From contig NZ_CAXWGX010000012.1 in NCBI RefSeq assembly GCF_964266745.1, forward strand, positions 1-64,000: a DNA stretch of 64,000 nt. Direction: 5' to 3'. Numbering within the stretch: position 1 is the first letter of the stretch; every line of letters begins with the position of its first letter. Made by a program: the position numbers and the translations under genes. Positions 49,331 to 58,281 of the stretch are shown here, piece after piece. The notes beneath the pieces were generated by a model. It made no database searches and was not told the origin of the DNA. It saw nothing but the letters and a program-made list of their open reading frames with translations. Source of the DNA: Propionicimonas sp020161015. Its GTDB lineage: Bacteria; Actinomycetota; Actinomycetes; Propionibacteriales; Propionibacteriaceae.

Positions 49331-51232
49331 ATGATCACCCTGGAAACCCTGGTTCCCGCGACCGGCATGTTCAGCTACGCGTGGCTGATGATCGCCGTGC
49401 CGGCCGTGGTCGCCGCGTTCCTCCTCATCGGCGGACGGATCCTCGACCGGGTGGGCCACTGGCTCGCCGTCGGGGCCGTGCTGGTGTCGTTCAGCCTGGC
49501 GAGCTGCCTGTTCGCCCACCAGCTGCTGGCCGGGCCGGAGGCCCGCGCGGTCACCGTCCCGCTCTTCGACTGGATCACCACCGGCATGTGGAAGGTGCAG
49601 GCGGGCCTGCTGGTCGACCAGTTGTCGATCCTCTTCGCCCTGCTGATCACCGGCGTCGGCTCGCTGATCCACATCTACTCGGTGGGCTACATGGCCCACG
49701 ACGAGCGCCGCCGCCGCTTCTTCGCCTACCTGAACCTGTTCATCGCGGCGATGCTGATCCTGGTGCTCGCCGACAACTACCTGGTGCTCTTCGTCGGCTG
49801 GGAGGGCGTGGGCCTGGCGTCCTACCTGCTGATCGGCTTCTGGCAGCACAAGCCGTCCGCGGCCGCTGCGGCGAAGAAGGCCTTCGTGATGAACCGCGTC
49901 GGCGACCTCGGCATGACGATGGCCGTGATGAGCATGCTGGCGCTGTTCGGCAGCTCCGCCTTCGTCGCGGTCAACGAGGGTGCGGCGAAGCTCGACCCGT
50001 TCTGGTCCACGACGATGGGCCTGCTGCTGCTCCTCGGCGCCTGCGGCAAGTCCGCGCAGGTGCCCCTCCAGGCCTGGCTCCTGGACGCCATGGAGGGCCC
50101 GACCCCGGTGTCGGCGCTGATCCACGCCGCGACGATGGTGACCGCGGGCGTGTACCTCGTGGTCCGCAGCCACGCGATCTTCGAGATGTCCGCCGCCGCG
50201 ACCACGGCCGTCGTGCTCGTCGGTACCGTGACGCTGCTCGTCGGCGCCTGGATCGGCACGAGCAAGGACGACATCAAGAAGGTGCTGGCCGGTTCGACGA
50301 TGAGCCAGATCGGCTACATGATGCTCGCCGCCGGGCTGGGGCCGGTCGGCTACGCCTTCGCGATCTTCCACCTGCTCACCCACGGCTTCTTCAAGGCCAA
50401 CATGTTCCTCGGCGCCGGCTCGGTGATGCACGCCATGGACGACGACGTGAACATGCGCCACTACGGCGCCCTGTGGAACGTCACCCGGGTCACCTTCTGG
50501 ACCTTCGCGATGGGGTACCTCGCGATCATCGGCATCCCGCCGCTGGCCGGCTACTTCTCCAAGGACCACATCATCGAGGCGGCCTTCGAGGTCAGCACGG
50601 TGGCCGGGGTCGCCGCCCTCCTGGGCGCGGGCGTGACCGCGTTCTACATGACCCGCCTGATGCTGATGACCTTCTTCGGCGAGAAGCGCTGGCGTGACGG
50701 CGTCCACCCGCACGAGTCGCCGAAGGTGATGACGGTGCCGCTGGTCATCCTCGCGTTCTTCAGCGTGGTGGCCGGCGTGGTCATGAACGGCTGGATCCAG
50801 GAGTGGCTGGAGCCCGCGACCGGCGCGCACGCGCACGAGGTCGAGTGGCTGCCCACGCCGATCGGCTGGCTCACCATGCTGCTCGTCGCCGCCGGCGTCG
50901 GCCTGGCGTGGTGGCTGTTCGGGACGAAGCCGGTGCCCGACACCGCGCCCGCCTCCCGCAACCCGATCACGATCGCCGGACGCAACGACCTGTTCGGCGA
51001 CGCGATCAACGACGCCCTGGTGGTGCAGCCCACGCTCGTGCTCGCCCGCGGCCTGGTGGCCAACGACAGCCGGGTCCTCGACGTCGGCGCGGACGGCATC
51101 GGCACGGTGTTCTCGGGCCTGTCCGCCCGGACACGGCGCCTGCAGACCGGCCAGGTCCGCGCGTACGCCCTCACCATGACGATCGGCGTCCTGCTGGTCG
51201 GCGCGGTGCTGATCCTCACCCAGCTGGGCTGA
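49331..51232 (+). CDS. nuoL: NADH-quinone oxidoreductase subunit L
   Basis: This 633-residue antiporter-like subunit is the distal proton pump of complex I and includes the long lateral helix near the C terminus. Typical motifs are FVGWEGVGLASYLLIGFWQH, QVPLQAWLLDAMEGPTPVSA and LIHAATMVTAGVYLVVRSHA. The gap to nuoK is 13 bases. A ribosome binding site GAGGGGCG lies about 6 bases before the ATG. Confidence 0.95.
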   Translation: MITLETLVPATGMFSYAWLMIAVPAVVAAFLLIGGRILDRVGHWLAVGAVLVSFSLASCLFAHQLLAGPEARAVTVPLFDWITTGMWKVQAGLLVDQLSILFALLITGVGSLIHIYSVGYMAHDERRRRFFAYLNLFIAAMLILVLADNYLVLFVGWEGVGLASYLLIGFWQHKPSAAAAAKKAFVMNRVGDLGMTMAVMSMLALFGSSAFVAVNEGAAKLDPFWSTTMGLLLLLGACGKSAQVPLQAWLLDAMEGPTPVSALIHAATMVTAGVYLVVRSHAIFEMSAAATTAVVLVGTVTLLVGAWIGTSKDDIKKVLAGSTMSQIGYMMLAAGLGPVGYAFAIFHLLTHGFFKANMFLGAGSVMHAMDDDVNMRHYGALWNVTRVTFWTFAMGYLAIIGIPPLAGYFSKDHIIEAAFEVSTVAGVAALLGAGVTAFYMTRLMLMTFFGEKRWRDGVHPHESPKVMTVPLVILAFFSVVAGVVMNGWIQEWLEPATGAHAHEVEWLPTPIGWLTMLLVAAGVGLAWWLFGTKPVPDTAPASRNPITIAGRNDLFGDAINDALVVQPTLVLARGLVANDSRVLDVGADGIGTVFSGLSARTRRLQTGQVRAYALTMTIGVLLVGAVLILTQLG

Positions 51233-51246
51233 GGGAGGAGATGATC

Positions 51247-52752
51247 ATGACGTTCCCCTGGCTCACGTTCCTCGGCCTCGTGCCGCTGGTGGGTGCCGCC
51301 GTCCTGTGCCTGCCGGTGAAGCAGATCGCGCGCGGCGTCGGCATGGTGTTCGCCCTGCTCACCGCCGTCGTCGGCGTGGCCGTGGCTGTGCTCTACGCCG
51401 GGGGCGCCACCCTCGGCGAGCTGGCGCCCTGGATCCCGGCGTTCGGCGCCTGGTGGGCGGTCGGGCTCGACGGGATGTCGCTGGTGATGGTGCTGCTCAC
51501 CGTCATCCTCGTGCCCGTGGTGCTGCTGGCGGAGTGGAAGGTGGGCACCCGCGGACGCTGGACGCCGCAGGCGTTCTTCGGCCTCGTCCTCGCCCTGGAG
51601 AGCCTCTCGCTGTTCGTCTTCCTCGCCCAGGACGTCCTGCTGTTCTACCTCTTCTTCGAGGCAACGCTGATCCCGATGTACTTCCTGATCGGCGGGTTCG
51701 GCGGCGCGAGGCGTTCCTACGCCGCGGTCAAGTTCCTGCTGTTCAGCCTCGCCGGTGGCCTGGTCATGCTGGCGTCCGTCGTGGGCCTGTACGCGGTTTC
51801 CGCGGACCTCACGGGCTCCCCGACCTACCTGCTGGGCGAGCTCTCCCAGCTCACGCTGAGCCCGGAGGTCGGCCGGTGGCTGATGGCCGGGTTCCTGTTC
51901 GCGTTCATCGTGAAGGCCCCGATGGTGCCGGTGCACACCTGGCTGCCGACGGCGGCGGAGGAGTCGACGCCGGGCACGTCCGTGCTGCTGGTCGGCATCC
52001 TGGACAAGATCGGCACCTTCGGGATGATCAAGTTCTGCCTGTGGCTGTTCCCCGAGGCGAGCCAGTGGGTGGCCCCGGCGATGGTCGTGCTCGCGCTGGT
52101 CAGCATCATCTACGGCGCGGTTGCCGCCATCGGCAGCAACAACCTGCTGCGCCTGGTGGCCTACACCTCGATCAGCCACTTCGGGTTCATGGTGCTCGGC
52201 ATCTACACCTTCACCAGCACCGGCATCTCCGGCTCGATCTTCTACATGGTCAACCACGGCTTCTCGACCGCGGCGCTGTTCCTGGTGATCGGGTTCCTGA
52301 TCAGCCGTCGCGGCTCAGCGCTGGTCAGCGACTTCGGTGGTGTCCAGAAGGTCGCGCCGGTGCTCACCGGGCTGTTCCTGATGGCGGGCCTGTCGGGCCT
52401 GGCGCTGCCGGGCATGTCGAGCTTCGTCTCCGAGTTCATGGTGCTGGCCGGCACCTGGTCGCGGCAGCCGGTGGTGGCGGCGATCGCCGCCCTCGGCACC
52501 GTGCTGGCAGCGGTCTACATCCTGCGCATGTACCAGCGCAGCATGACCGGCCCGGTCACCGACGACGTCGCCCGCACGTTCACCCGTGACGCGACGGCCC
52601 GCGAGAAGTGGGTGGCCGCTCCCGTCCTGGCGCTGATCCTGCTGCTCGGCTTCCTGCCGAACCTGGCGCTCACCGTCATCGAGCCGGTCGCGCAGTCCAC
52701 CATGAGCCACGTCGGGGTAACGGACCCGAAGCCGGGAGAGGAAGCCAAGTGA
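51247..52752 (+). CDS. nuoM: NADH-quinone oxidoreductase subunit M
   Basis: This 501-residue antiporter-like proton-pumping subunit has about 14 helices. The motifs FFEATLIPMYFLIGGFGG, VPVHTWLPTAAEESTPGTSV and YTSISHFGFMVLGIYTF are clear. ATG 51247 is preferred to ATG 51241 because AGGGAGG then lies 8 bases away rather than 2; the protein differs by only two residues. The stop overlaps the nuoN GTG. Confidence 0.94.
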   Translation: MTFPWLTFLGLVPLVGAAVLCLPVKQIARGVGMVFALLTAVVGVAVAVLYAGGATLGELAPWIPAFGAWWAVGLDGMSLVMVLLTVILVPVVLLAEWKVGTRGRWTPQAFFGLVLALESLSLFVFLAQDVLLFYLFFEATLIPMYFLIGGFGGARRSYAAVKFLLFSLAGGLVMLASVVGLYAVSADLTGSPTYLLGELSQLTLSPEVGRWLMAGFLFAFIVKAPMVPVHTWLPTAAEESTPGTSVLLVGILDKIGTFGMIKFCLWLFPEASQWVAPAMVVLALVSIIYGAVAAIGSNNLLRLVAYTSISHFGFMVLGIYTFTSTGISGSIFYMVNHGFSTAALFLVIGFLISRRGSALVSDFGGVQKVAPVLTGLFLMAGLSGLALPGMSSFVSEFMVLAGTWSRQPVVAAIAALGTVLAAVYILRMYQRSMTGPVTDDVARTFTRDATAREKWVAAPVLALILLLGFLPNLALTVIEPVAQSTMSHVGVTDPKPGEEAK

Positions 52753-54308
52753 CCATCACCGCGCCCACCTTCGAGTGGCTGCAGCTGAGCCCCGTCCTGG
52801 TCGTGCTCCTGGCCGCCTGCGTCGGCATCCTGATCGAGGCCCTCGTGCCCCGCGTGTGGCGCTTCCTCGCGCAGGTCGTGCTGTTCGAGCTGTCGATCCT
52901 CGCCGCGTTCGTGCTGCTGGTGCTGAGCTGGTCGCAGCCCCGCAACAGCCTGGGCCTGATGGCCATGGGTGCGATCAGCCTGGACGGCCCGAGCTACCTG
53001 ATGTGGGCGTCCCTGCTGGTGTTCGGCCTGCTCAGCCTGCTGGTCTTCGCCGAGCGTGACCTCGGCAACGGGGTCACCGCGTTCGCCGCCTCCGCGGCGT
53101 CCGTGCCGGGCAGCCCGGCCGAGGCCGAGGCCACCACCGCGCGCCACGAGCACACCGAGGTCTTCCCGCTCGCGCTGTTCTCCCTCGCCGGGATGATGGT
53201 CTTCGTCGCCGCCAACGACCTGATCACCGCCTTCATCGCCCTCGAGGTCATGTCGCTGCCGCTGTACCTGCTCAGCGGGATGGCGCGCCGTCGCCGCCTG
53301 CTCAGCCAGGAGGCCGCGCTGAAGTACTTCCTGCTCGGGGCGCTCAGCTCCGCGTTCTTCCTGTTCGGCGTCGCGCTGGTCTACGGCTTCTCCGGCTCGT
53401 TCGAGCTCGGCGCGATCAACGACGCCATCGCGAACCCGGTCTACGGGCGCGGCCTGCTGTACACGGGCATGGCGTTCCTGGCGATCGGGCTGCTGTTCAA
53501 GATCGGCGCGGTTCCGTTCCACAACTGGGTGCCGGACGTGTACGTCGGCGCGCCCACGCCGGTCACGGGCTTCATGGCGATCTGCACGAAGCTCGCCGCG
53601 GTCGGTGCGACCGTCCGCGTGTTCTACGTCGCCCTCGGCGCCGAGCGGTGGAGCTGGCAGCCGCTGCTGGCCGTCGTCGCGGTGCTCACCATGGCGCTCG
53701 GCGTCGTGGTGGCGCTGACCCAGACCGACATCAAGCGCCTGCTGGCCTACAGCTCGATCTCGCACGCCGGGTTCATCCTGGTCGCGGTGGTCGGCGCCAC
53801 CGCGGGTGTGCAGGGACGCGTGAACAGCTTCGGCTCGATCGTCTTCTACCTGATCGCCTACGGCTTCGCGACCGTGGCGGCGTTCGCCATCGTCACCATG
53901 GTGCGCGACTCCACCGGAGAGGCCCACGCCATCTCCAGCTGGGCCGGCCTGGGACGCAAGAACCCGCTGCTGGCGGGCATCTTCGCCCTGCTCATGCTGA
54001 GCTTCGCGGGCATCCCGCTGACCGGTGGCTTCATCGGCAAGTGGGCGGTGTTCTCCGCGGCCTGGCAGGGCGGCTACTCGTGGCTGGTCATCGCCGCGGT
54101 GGCGGCCAGCCTGGTGGCGGCGTACGTCTACCTGCGCGTGATCGTGCTGATGTTCTTCTCCGAGCCGGTCGCAGGCGTGGCGGTCGGACGGGCCAGTGGC
54201 CTGACCTGGGTGCCGGTGGCGCTGGGTGCCGCCCTGTCGGCCTACCTCGGACTGTTCCCCGGGCCGCTGCTGGACCTGGTGACCTCGGCCAGCACGTTCC
54301 TGCGCTGA
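52749..54308 (+). CDS. nuoN: NADH-quinone oxidoreductase subunit N
   Basis: This 519-residue antiporter-like subunit closes the nuo operon. It has about 14 helices with FIALEVMSLPLYLLSGMARR, KIGAVPFHNWVPDVYVGAPT and YSSISHAGFILVAVV. A polar segment of about 30 residues between helices (VPGSPAEAEATTARHEHTE, near 120-138) looks like a lineage insertion. The GTG start overlaps the nuoM stop. The next gene starts 16 bases later with its own -10 box, so nuoN probably ends the run. Confidence 0.94.
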   Translation: MTITAPTFEWLQLSPVLVVLLAACVGILIEALVPRVWRFLAQVVLFELSILAAFVLLVLSWSQPRNSLGLMAMGAISLDGPSYLMWASLLVFGLLSLLVFAERDLGNGVTAFAASAASVPGSPAEAEATTARHEHTEVFPLALFSLAGMMVFVAANDLITAFIALEVMSLPLYLLSGMARRRRLLSQEAALKYFLLGALSSAFFLFGVALVYGFSGSFELGAINDAIANPVYGRGLLYTGMAFLAIGLLFKIGAVPFHNWVPDVYVGAPTPVTGFMAICTKLAAVGATVRVFYVALGAERWSWQPLLAVVAVLTMALGVVVALTQTDIKRLLAYSSISHAGFILVAVVGATAGVQGRVNSFGSIVFYLIAYGFATVAAFAIVTMVRDSTGEAHAISSWAGLGRKNPLLAGIFALLMLSFAGIPLTGGFIGKWAVFSAAWQGGYSWLVIAAVAASLVAAYVYLRVIVLMFFSEPVAGVAVGRASGLTWVPVALGAALSAYLGLFPGPLLDLVTSASTFLR

Positions 54309-54311
54309 GGC

Positions 54312-54317
54312 TATGCT
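54312..54317 (+). promoter_or_regulatory. -10 box TATGCT, leaderless start of the polyprenyl synthase gene
   Basis: TATGCT lies 7 bases before the GTG at 54325. It overlaps an in-frame ATG (54313), which argues against that ATG as the start. Confidence 0.5.
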
Positions 54318-54324
54318 TTCCGGC

Positions 54325-55326
54325 GTGCCCGTCGCGACCCAGCCAGCAGACCTCGTCGGGGACCTGCCTGGCGATTTCGTCGAGCGGGTGAACGGCCTGC
54401 TCGAGCGTATCGAGGAGGGCCTGGCCGAGGCCGCGGTCGCAGAGACCGACTTCGTCACCGAGGCCGCCCGGCACATCATCCAGGCCGGCGGCAAGCGGTT
54501 CCGTCCGCTGCTGGTGGTGCTGGCCGGCCTGATCGCCGAGGAGCCGGACGAGGACGCGATCGTCCGCGCGGCCCTGGTGATGGAACTCACCCACGTCGCG
54601 AGCCTCTACCACGACGACGTCATGGACGAGGCCGAGCTGCGCCGCGGGGCCCCGACGGCCAACCGTCGCTGGGACAACACGGTGGCCATCCTCGTCGGCG
54701 ACTTCCTGTTCTCCCGGGCTTCCTCGATCGTGTCGACGCTCGGCACCGACTACGTGCGCCTCCAGTCGGACACCTTCGCCCGCCTGGTCCAGGGCCAGAT
54801 CGCGGAGACCCGCGGGCCGCTGCCCGGGGCCGACCTGCTCGACCACTACCTGAACGTGCTCGCCGACAAGACGGGCTCTCTGATCGCCGCGTCCGCGATC
54901 TTCGGCGGCATGGTGGCCGGCGCCCCGCGTCCGGTGCTCGACGCGCTGGCGGCCTACGGCGAGGAGATCGGCGTGGTCTTCCAGCTCAGTGACGACATCA
55001 TCGACATCGACAGCGACTCCTCGGGCAAGACCCCGGGCACCGACCTGCGGGCCGGCGTCCCGACCCTGCCCACGCTGCTGGCCCGCCGCAGCTCGGACGC
55101 GGGGGACGCGCGCCTCCTCTCCCTGCTGGACGCGGACCTGTCCGCGGAGGCCGACCTCGCCGAGGCTCTCGGCCTGATGCGGGCCCACCCCGCGATGACC
55201 GAGGCCCGCGACGAGGTGACCCGTCGGGCGGAGGTGGCCCGCTCGCTGCTGGACCCGCTGCCGGAGGGCCCGGCGAAGGCTGCGCTGTCCGCCCTGTGCG
55301 ACGGGGTCATATCGCGATCCTCCTGA
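54325..55326 (+). CDS. trans-polyprenyl diphosphate synthase
   Basis: This 333-residue prenyltransferase makes a long-chain polyprenyl diphosphate, most likely the side chain of menaquinone. The two Asp-rich motifs are DDVMD (97-101) in LYHDDVMDEAELRRG and DDIID (223-227) in QLSDDIID. Small residues upstream of the first motif (HVASLYHDD) fit a long-chain product, but chain length cannot be fixed from sequence alone. GTG 54325 is chosen from the -10 box spacing; ATG 54313 would add four residues. It sits between nuoN and ndh, in keeping with quinone supply. Confidence 0.87.
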   Translation: MPVATQPADLVGDLPGDFVERVNGLLERIEEGLAEAAVAETDFVTEAARHIIQAGGKRFRPLLVVLAGLIAEEPDEDAIVRAALVMELTHVASLYHDDVMDEAELRRGAPTANRRWDNTVAILVGDFLFSRASSIVSTLGTDYVRLQSDTFARLVQGQIAETRGPLPGADLLDHYLNVLADKTGSLIAASAIFGGMVAGAPRPVLDALAAYGEEIGVVFQLSDDIIDIDSDSSGKTPGTDLRAGVPTLPTLLARRSSDAGDARLLSLLDADLSAEADLAEALGLMRAHPAMTEARDEVTRRAEVARSLLDPLPEGPAKAALSALCDGVISRSS

Positions 55327-55332
55327 CCGGGT

Positions 55333-55338
55333 TAGGGT
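55333..55338 (+). promoter_or_regulatory. -10 box TAGGGT for ndh
   Basis: TAGGGT lies 40 bases before the ndh ATG. A palindrome GGAAC-CA-GTTCC (55352-55363) sits just after the expected transcription start and could be an operator. CGGAGG follows 4-5 bases before the ATG. Confidence 0.5.
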
Positions 55339-55378
55339 TGCCTCAGTTCCGGGAACCAGTTCCACGAACGGAGGTCCC

Positions 55379-56734
55379 ATGGCCCGTCCACACGTTGTCG
55401 TCATCGGTTCCGGCTTCGGCGGGCTCTTCGCCGCCCAGGCGCTGGCGAAGTCCGAGGTCGACGTCACCCTCGTCTCCAGGACGGTGGCGCACCTGTTCCA
55501 GCCGCTGCTCTACCAGGTCGCGACCGGCATCCTGTCCACCGGCGAGATCGCGCCGGCCACCCGGGACATCCTGCGGAACCAGCGCAACGCCACGGTGCTG
55601 CTCGCCGAGGTGACCCGGATTAACCTCGACAGCAGGGTGGTCGTGGCCGAGAAGCTGTCGAAGACCATCGCCCTGAAGTACGACTACCTCGTGGTCGCCG
55701 CCGGCGCCGGCCAGTCGTACTTCGGCAACGACCAGTTCGCGACCTTCGCCCCCGGCATGAAGAGCATCGACGACGCGCTCGAGCTGCGCGCCCGGATCTT
55801 CGGCTCCCTGGAGATGGCCGAGCTCAGCGAGGACGCGGACGAGCGCCGGAGGCTGCTCACCTACGTCGTCGTGGGCGCCGGGCCGACCGGGGTCGAGATG
55901 GCCGGCCAGATCGCCGAGCTCACCCACCACACGCTGCGCCGCAGCTTCCGCCGCATCGACACGACGACGGCCCGGGTGCTCCTGCTCGACGGGGCGGACG
56001 CCGTGCTGCCGCCGTTCGGCCCGGAGCTGTCGGCAGCCGCCCGCGCGGAACTCGAGCGCAACGGCGTCGAGGTGCTGCTGGGCGCGCTGGTCACCAACGT
56101 CGACGCCACGGGGCTGGACGTGAAGTACTCCGACGGGCGGACCGAGCGGATCAGCGCGGGCTGCAAGGTCTGGGCCGCCGGGGTGCAGGCCAGCCCGCTG
56201 GGCAGGACGCTCGCCGAGCAGTCGGGCGCGGGGATCGACCGGGCGGGCCGGGTGGAGGTGAACGACGACCTCACGCTGCCGGGCCGCCCGGAGGTGTTCG
56301 TCGTGGGCGACATGATCAGCCTGAACGGGCTCCCCGGGGTGGCCCAGGTGGCCATCCAGGGCGGCCGGTACGCCGCGTCGAAGATCGCCGGTGAGGTGAC
56401 CGGTCGTCCGGTGACGGCGCCGTTCCGGTACCACGACAAGGGCTCGATGGCGGTGATCAGCCGTTTCGGCGCGGTCGCGAAGGTCGGCCGGCTGCGGCTC
56501 ACCGGCTTCGTCGCGTGGTCGGCCTGGCTGTTCGTCCACCTGCTGTACCTGGTCGGCTTCAAGAACCGGGTGACCACGCTCCTGCACTGGTTCATCACCT
56601 TCGTCGGACGGGGGCGCTCGGAGCGTGTGACCACCGAGCAGCAGCTCGTCGGGCGCCTCGCGGTGAAGCAGCTCGGGCCGGAGTTCCAGCCGACGATCGG
56701 CGGCACGCTGGAGCCTGGCAAGATCAAGCACTGA
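55379..56734 (+). CDS. ndh: type II NADH dehydrogenase (NDH-2)
   Basis: This 451-residue FAD enzyme oxidises NADH and reduces menaquinone without pumping protons. The FAD motif is VVIGSGFGGLFAAQAL near the N terminus, and the NADH motif VVVGAGPTGVEMAGQIAEL starts near 162. The quinone-side stretch QPLLYQVATG is conserved. A C-terminal hydrophobic part (WSAWLFVHLLYLVGFKNR) anchors it to the membrane. It has a strong CGGAGG site and its own promoter, so the cell can shift between complex I and NDH-2. The amidase gene starts within its stop (TGATG). Confidence 0.93.
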   Translation: MARPHVVVIGSGFGGLFAAQALAKSEVDVTLVSRTVAHLFQPLLYQVATGILSTGEIAPATRDILRNQRNATVLLAEVTRINLDSRVVVAEKLSKTIALKYDYLVVAAGAGQSYFGNDQFATFAPGMKSIDDALELRARIFGSLEMAELSEDADERRRLLTYVVVGAGPTGVEMAGQIAELTHHTLRRSFRRIDTTTARVLLLDGADAVLPPFGPELSAAARAELERNGVEVLLGALVTNVDATGLDVKYSDGRTERISAGCKVWAAGVQASPLGRTLAEQSGAGIDRAGRVEVNDDLTLPGRPEVFVVGDMISLNGLPGVAQVAIQGGRYAASKIAGEVTGRPVTAPFRYHDKGSMAVISRFGAVAKVGRLRLTGFVAWSAWLFVHLLYLVGFKNRVTTLLHWFITFVGRGRSERVTTEQQLVGRLAVKQLGPEFQPTIGGTLEPGKIKH

Positions 56735-58158
56735 TGGAACCCACTCAGCTCGACGCGCTCGCCACCGCCCGCGCGGTGCGCGAGGGAGACCTCACCGCGA
56801 CGGCGGTCGCGGGTGCGCACCTCGCCCGCTCCGAGCGGCTCTCCCCGGTCGTGGGCGCCTTCGCCCGCCTGACCCCGGAGCTCGCCCTGGAGCGTGCGGC
56901 GCACCTCGACGACGCCGTCGCCCGCGGGGGCTCGGACGCGCCCCTGCTCGGCGTCCCGTGCCCGGTCAAGGACCTCAATCCGGTCGCCGGCGTCGGCTGG
57001 GAGGCGGGGTCGGCAGCGATGCGCGGCACGGTCGCCGACGTCGACGACGACATCGTGGGCTGGCTGGCGGCCGCCGGCACCGTGATGACTGGCAAGACAG
57101 CCACGCCCGAGTTCGGGCTGCCCTGCTACACCGAGCCGGACGGGGCGCCCCCGGCCCGCACCCCGTGGGACCTGCGCCGCTCGGCCGGGGGCTCCAGCGG
57201 GGGCGCGGCGGCGGCGGTGGCGACGGGCCTGGCGCCGATCGCCCACGGCTCCGACGGCGGCGGGTCGATCCGCATCCCGGCCTCGGCCTGCGGTCTGGTG
57301 GGGCTGAAGGCCAGCCGTGGGCGTGTCAGTGCCGGCAGGCTCCGGGTGCCGGGGGCCGGCCTCGCCACCGACGGCGTCCTGAGCCGGACGGTCGCCGACA
57401 CGGCCGTCGCGCTCGACGTGCTGTCGGGGCACGGGGTGGGGGAGACGTACCGGGTGCCCGCGCCCCGGACCAGCTTCCTCGAGGCCACGCGCCGGGATCC
57501 CGGCCGCCTGCGGGTCGGCGTCCTGACCACGCCGGTGATCGCCGAGGCCGACGTCCACCCCGCGTGCCTGGACGCCGTCCGCGCCACCGCGGTCACCCTT
57601 GCCGGGCTCGGCCACGACGTCGACGAGGCGCCCGTGCCGTTCGCCGTCGACCGCTGGCAGGCGTTCGGCGCGCTGTGGTCGGTCGGCGCGGCGTCGATCC
57701 CGCTGCCGCCCGAGGCCGAGGCGTTGCTGCGTCCGCTCACCCGGTGGCTGCGCGAGGAGGGCCGGCGAACCGGAGGGGTGGCCTTCGCCGACGCCCTCGG
57801 CGCCGTGCAGCGCCTGACGGTCGACACCGCCCTGGCCTGGGACGGGTTCGACCTGGTGCTCACCCCGACGCTCGCCCAGCCCCCGGCACCGGTGGGTTCC
57901 CTGCGCGACGACGACGACCCGGCCGCCGACTTCGCCGCCCAGACCCGCTTCACGCCCTGGACCAGCGTCTACAACCTCACCGGCCGCCCGGCGATCTCGT
58001 TGCCGCTGCACACGGCGGTGGTGGACGGGCGGACGCTCCCCATCGGCGTGATGCTGGGCGGTCGCTTCGGCGAGGAGGACACCCTGCTCGCGGTGTCCGC
58101 CCAGCTCGAGGCAACCGTCGGCTGGCACCACCCGTTCCTGGCCGCGGACCCCACCTGA
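56734..58158 (+). CDS. amidase signature family hydrolase
   Basis: This 474-residue enzyme should hydrolyse an amide. The Ser-cisSer-Lys triad is visible: Lys79 in CPVKDL, the Ser pair 154-155 in SAGGSSGGAAAAVA and Ser178 in SDGGGSIRIPASACG. Its length matches stand-alone amidases. There are no gatB or gatC neighbours, so it is not taken as the GatA subunit. Substrate unknown. The ATG shares a base with the ndh stop (TGATG), suggesting co-translation. It converges on nhaA, with two repeats in the gap. Confidence 0.85.
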   Translation: MEPTQLDALATARAVREGDLTATAVAGAHLARSERLSPVVGAFARLTPELALERAAHLDDAVARGGSDAPLLGVPCPVKDLNPVAGVGWEAGSAAMRGTVADVDDDIVGWLAAAGTVMTGKTATPEFGLPCYTEPDGAPPARTPWDLRRSAGGSSGGAAAAVATGLAPIAHGSDGGGSIRIPASACGLVGLKASRGRVSAGRLRVPGAGLATDGVLSRTVADTAVALDVLSGHGVGETYRVPAPRTSFLEATRRDPGRLRVGVLTTPVIAEADVHPACLDAVRATAVTLAGLGHDVDEAPVPFAVDRWQAFGALWSVGAASIPLPPEAEALLRPLTRWLREEGRRTGGVAFADALGAVQRLTVDTALAWDGFDLVLTPTLAQPPAPVGSLRDDDDPAADFAAQTRFTPWTSVYNLTGRPAISLPLHTAVVDGRTLPIGVMLGGRFGEEDTLLAVSAQLEATVGWHHPFLAADPT

Positions 58159-58169
58159 TGCTCGATCGT

Positions 58170-58201
58170 CCCGTCGCGACGCTCGCGCGTCACGACGTGA
58201 A
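58170..58201. repeat. 32-base direct repeat, copy 1, able to form a hairpin
   Basis: This sequence recurs exactly at 58250-58281, 80 bases downstream. Within it, 58172-58182 pairs with 58187-58197 (10 of 11) around TCGC. It lies 11 bases after the amidase stop and may be a terminator or part of a dispersed repeat. Confidence 0.85.
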
Positions 58202-58249
58202 GGTGTCTGTTCCTCGGCCCGCTCGCGCGGCCCTCGTCGAGACTGCGTC

Positions 58250-58281
58250 CCCGTCGCGACGCTCGCGCGTCACGACGTGAA
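58250..58281. repeat. 32-base direct repeat, copy 2, overlapping the nhaA stop
   Basis: This exact copy of 58170-58201 can form the same hairpin (58252-58277). It covers the nhaA stop codon and its last three codons, so the C terminus of NhaA is encoded by the repeat. Confidence 0.85.

Noticed and set aside
51241..51243. First ATG as the nuoM start
   Set aside because: It is only 2 bases from the ribosome binding site; the ATG at 51247 has normal spacing.
56734..58158. Amidase gene as gatA of the tRNA amidotransferase
   Set aside because: No gatB or gatC is adjacent and the neighbours are ndh and nhaA.
58170..58281. Direct repeats as a CRISPR or phage attachment site
   Set aside because: Only two copies exist, the unit is itself a hairpin, there are no cas or integrase genes, and the second copy is inside a coding end.
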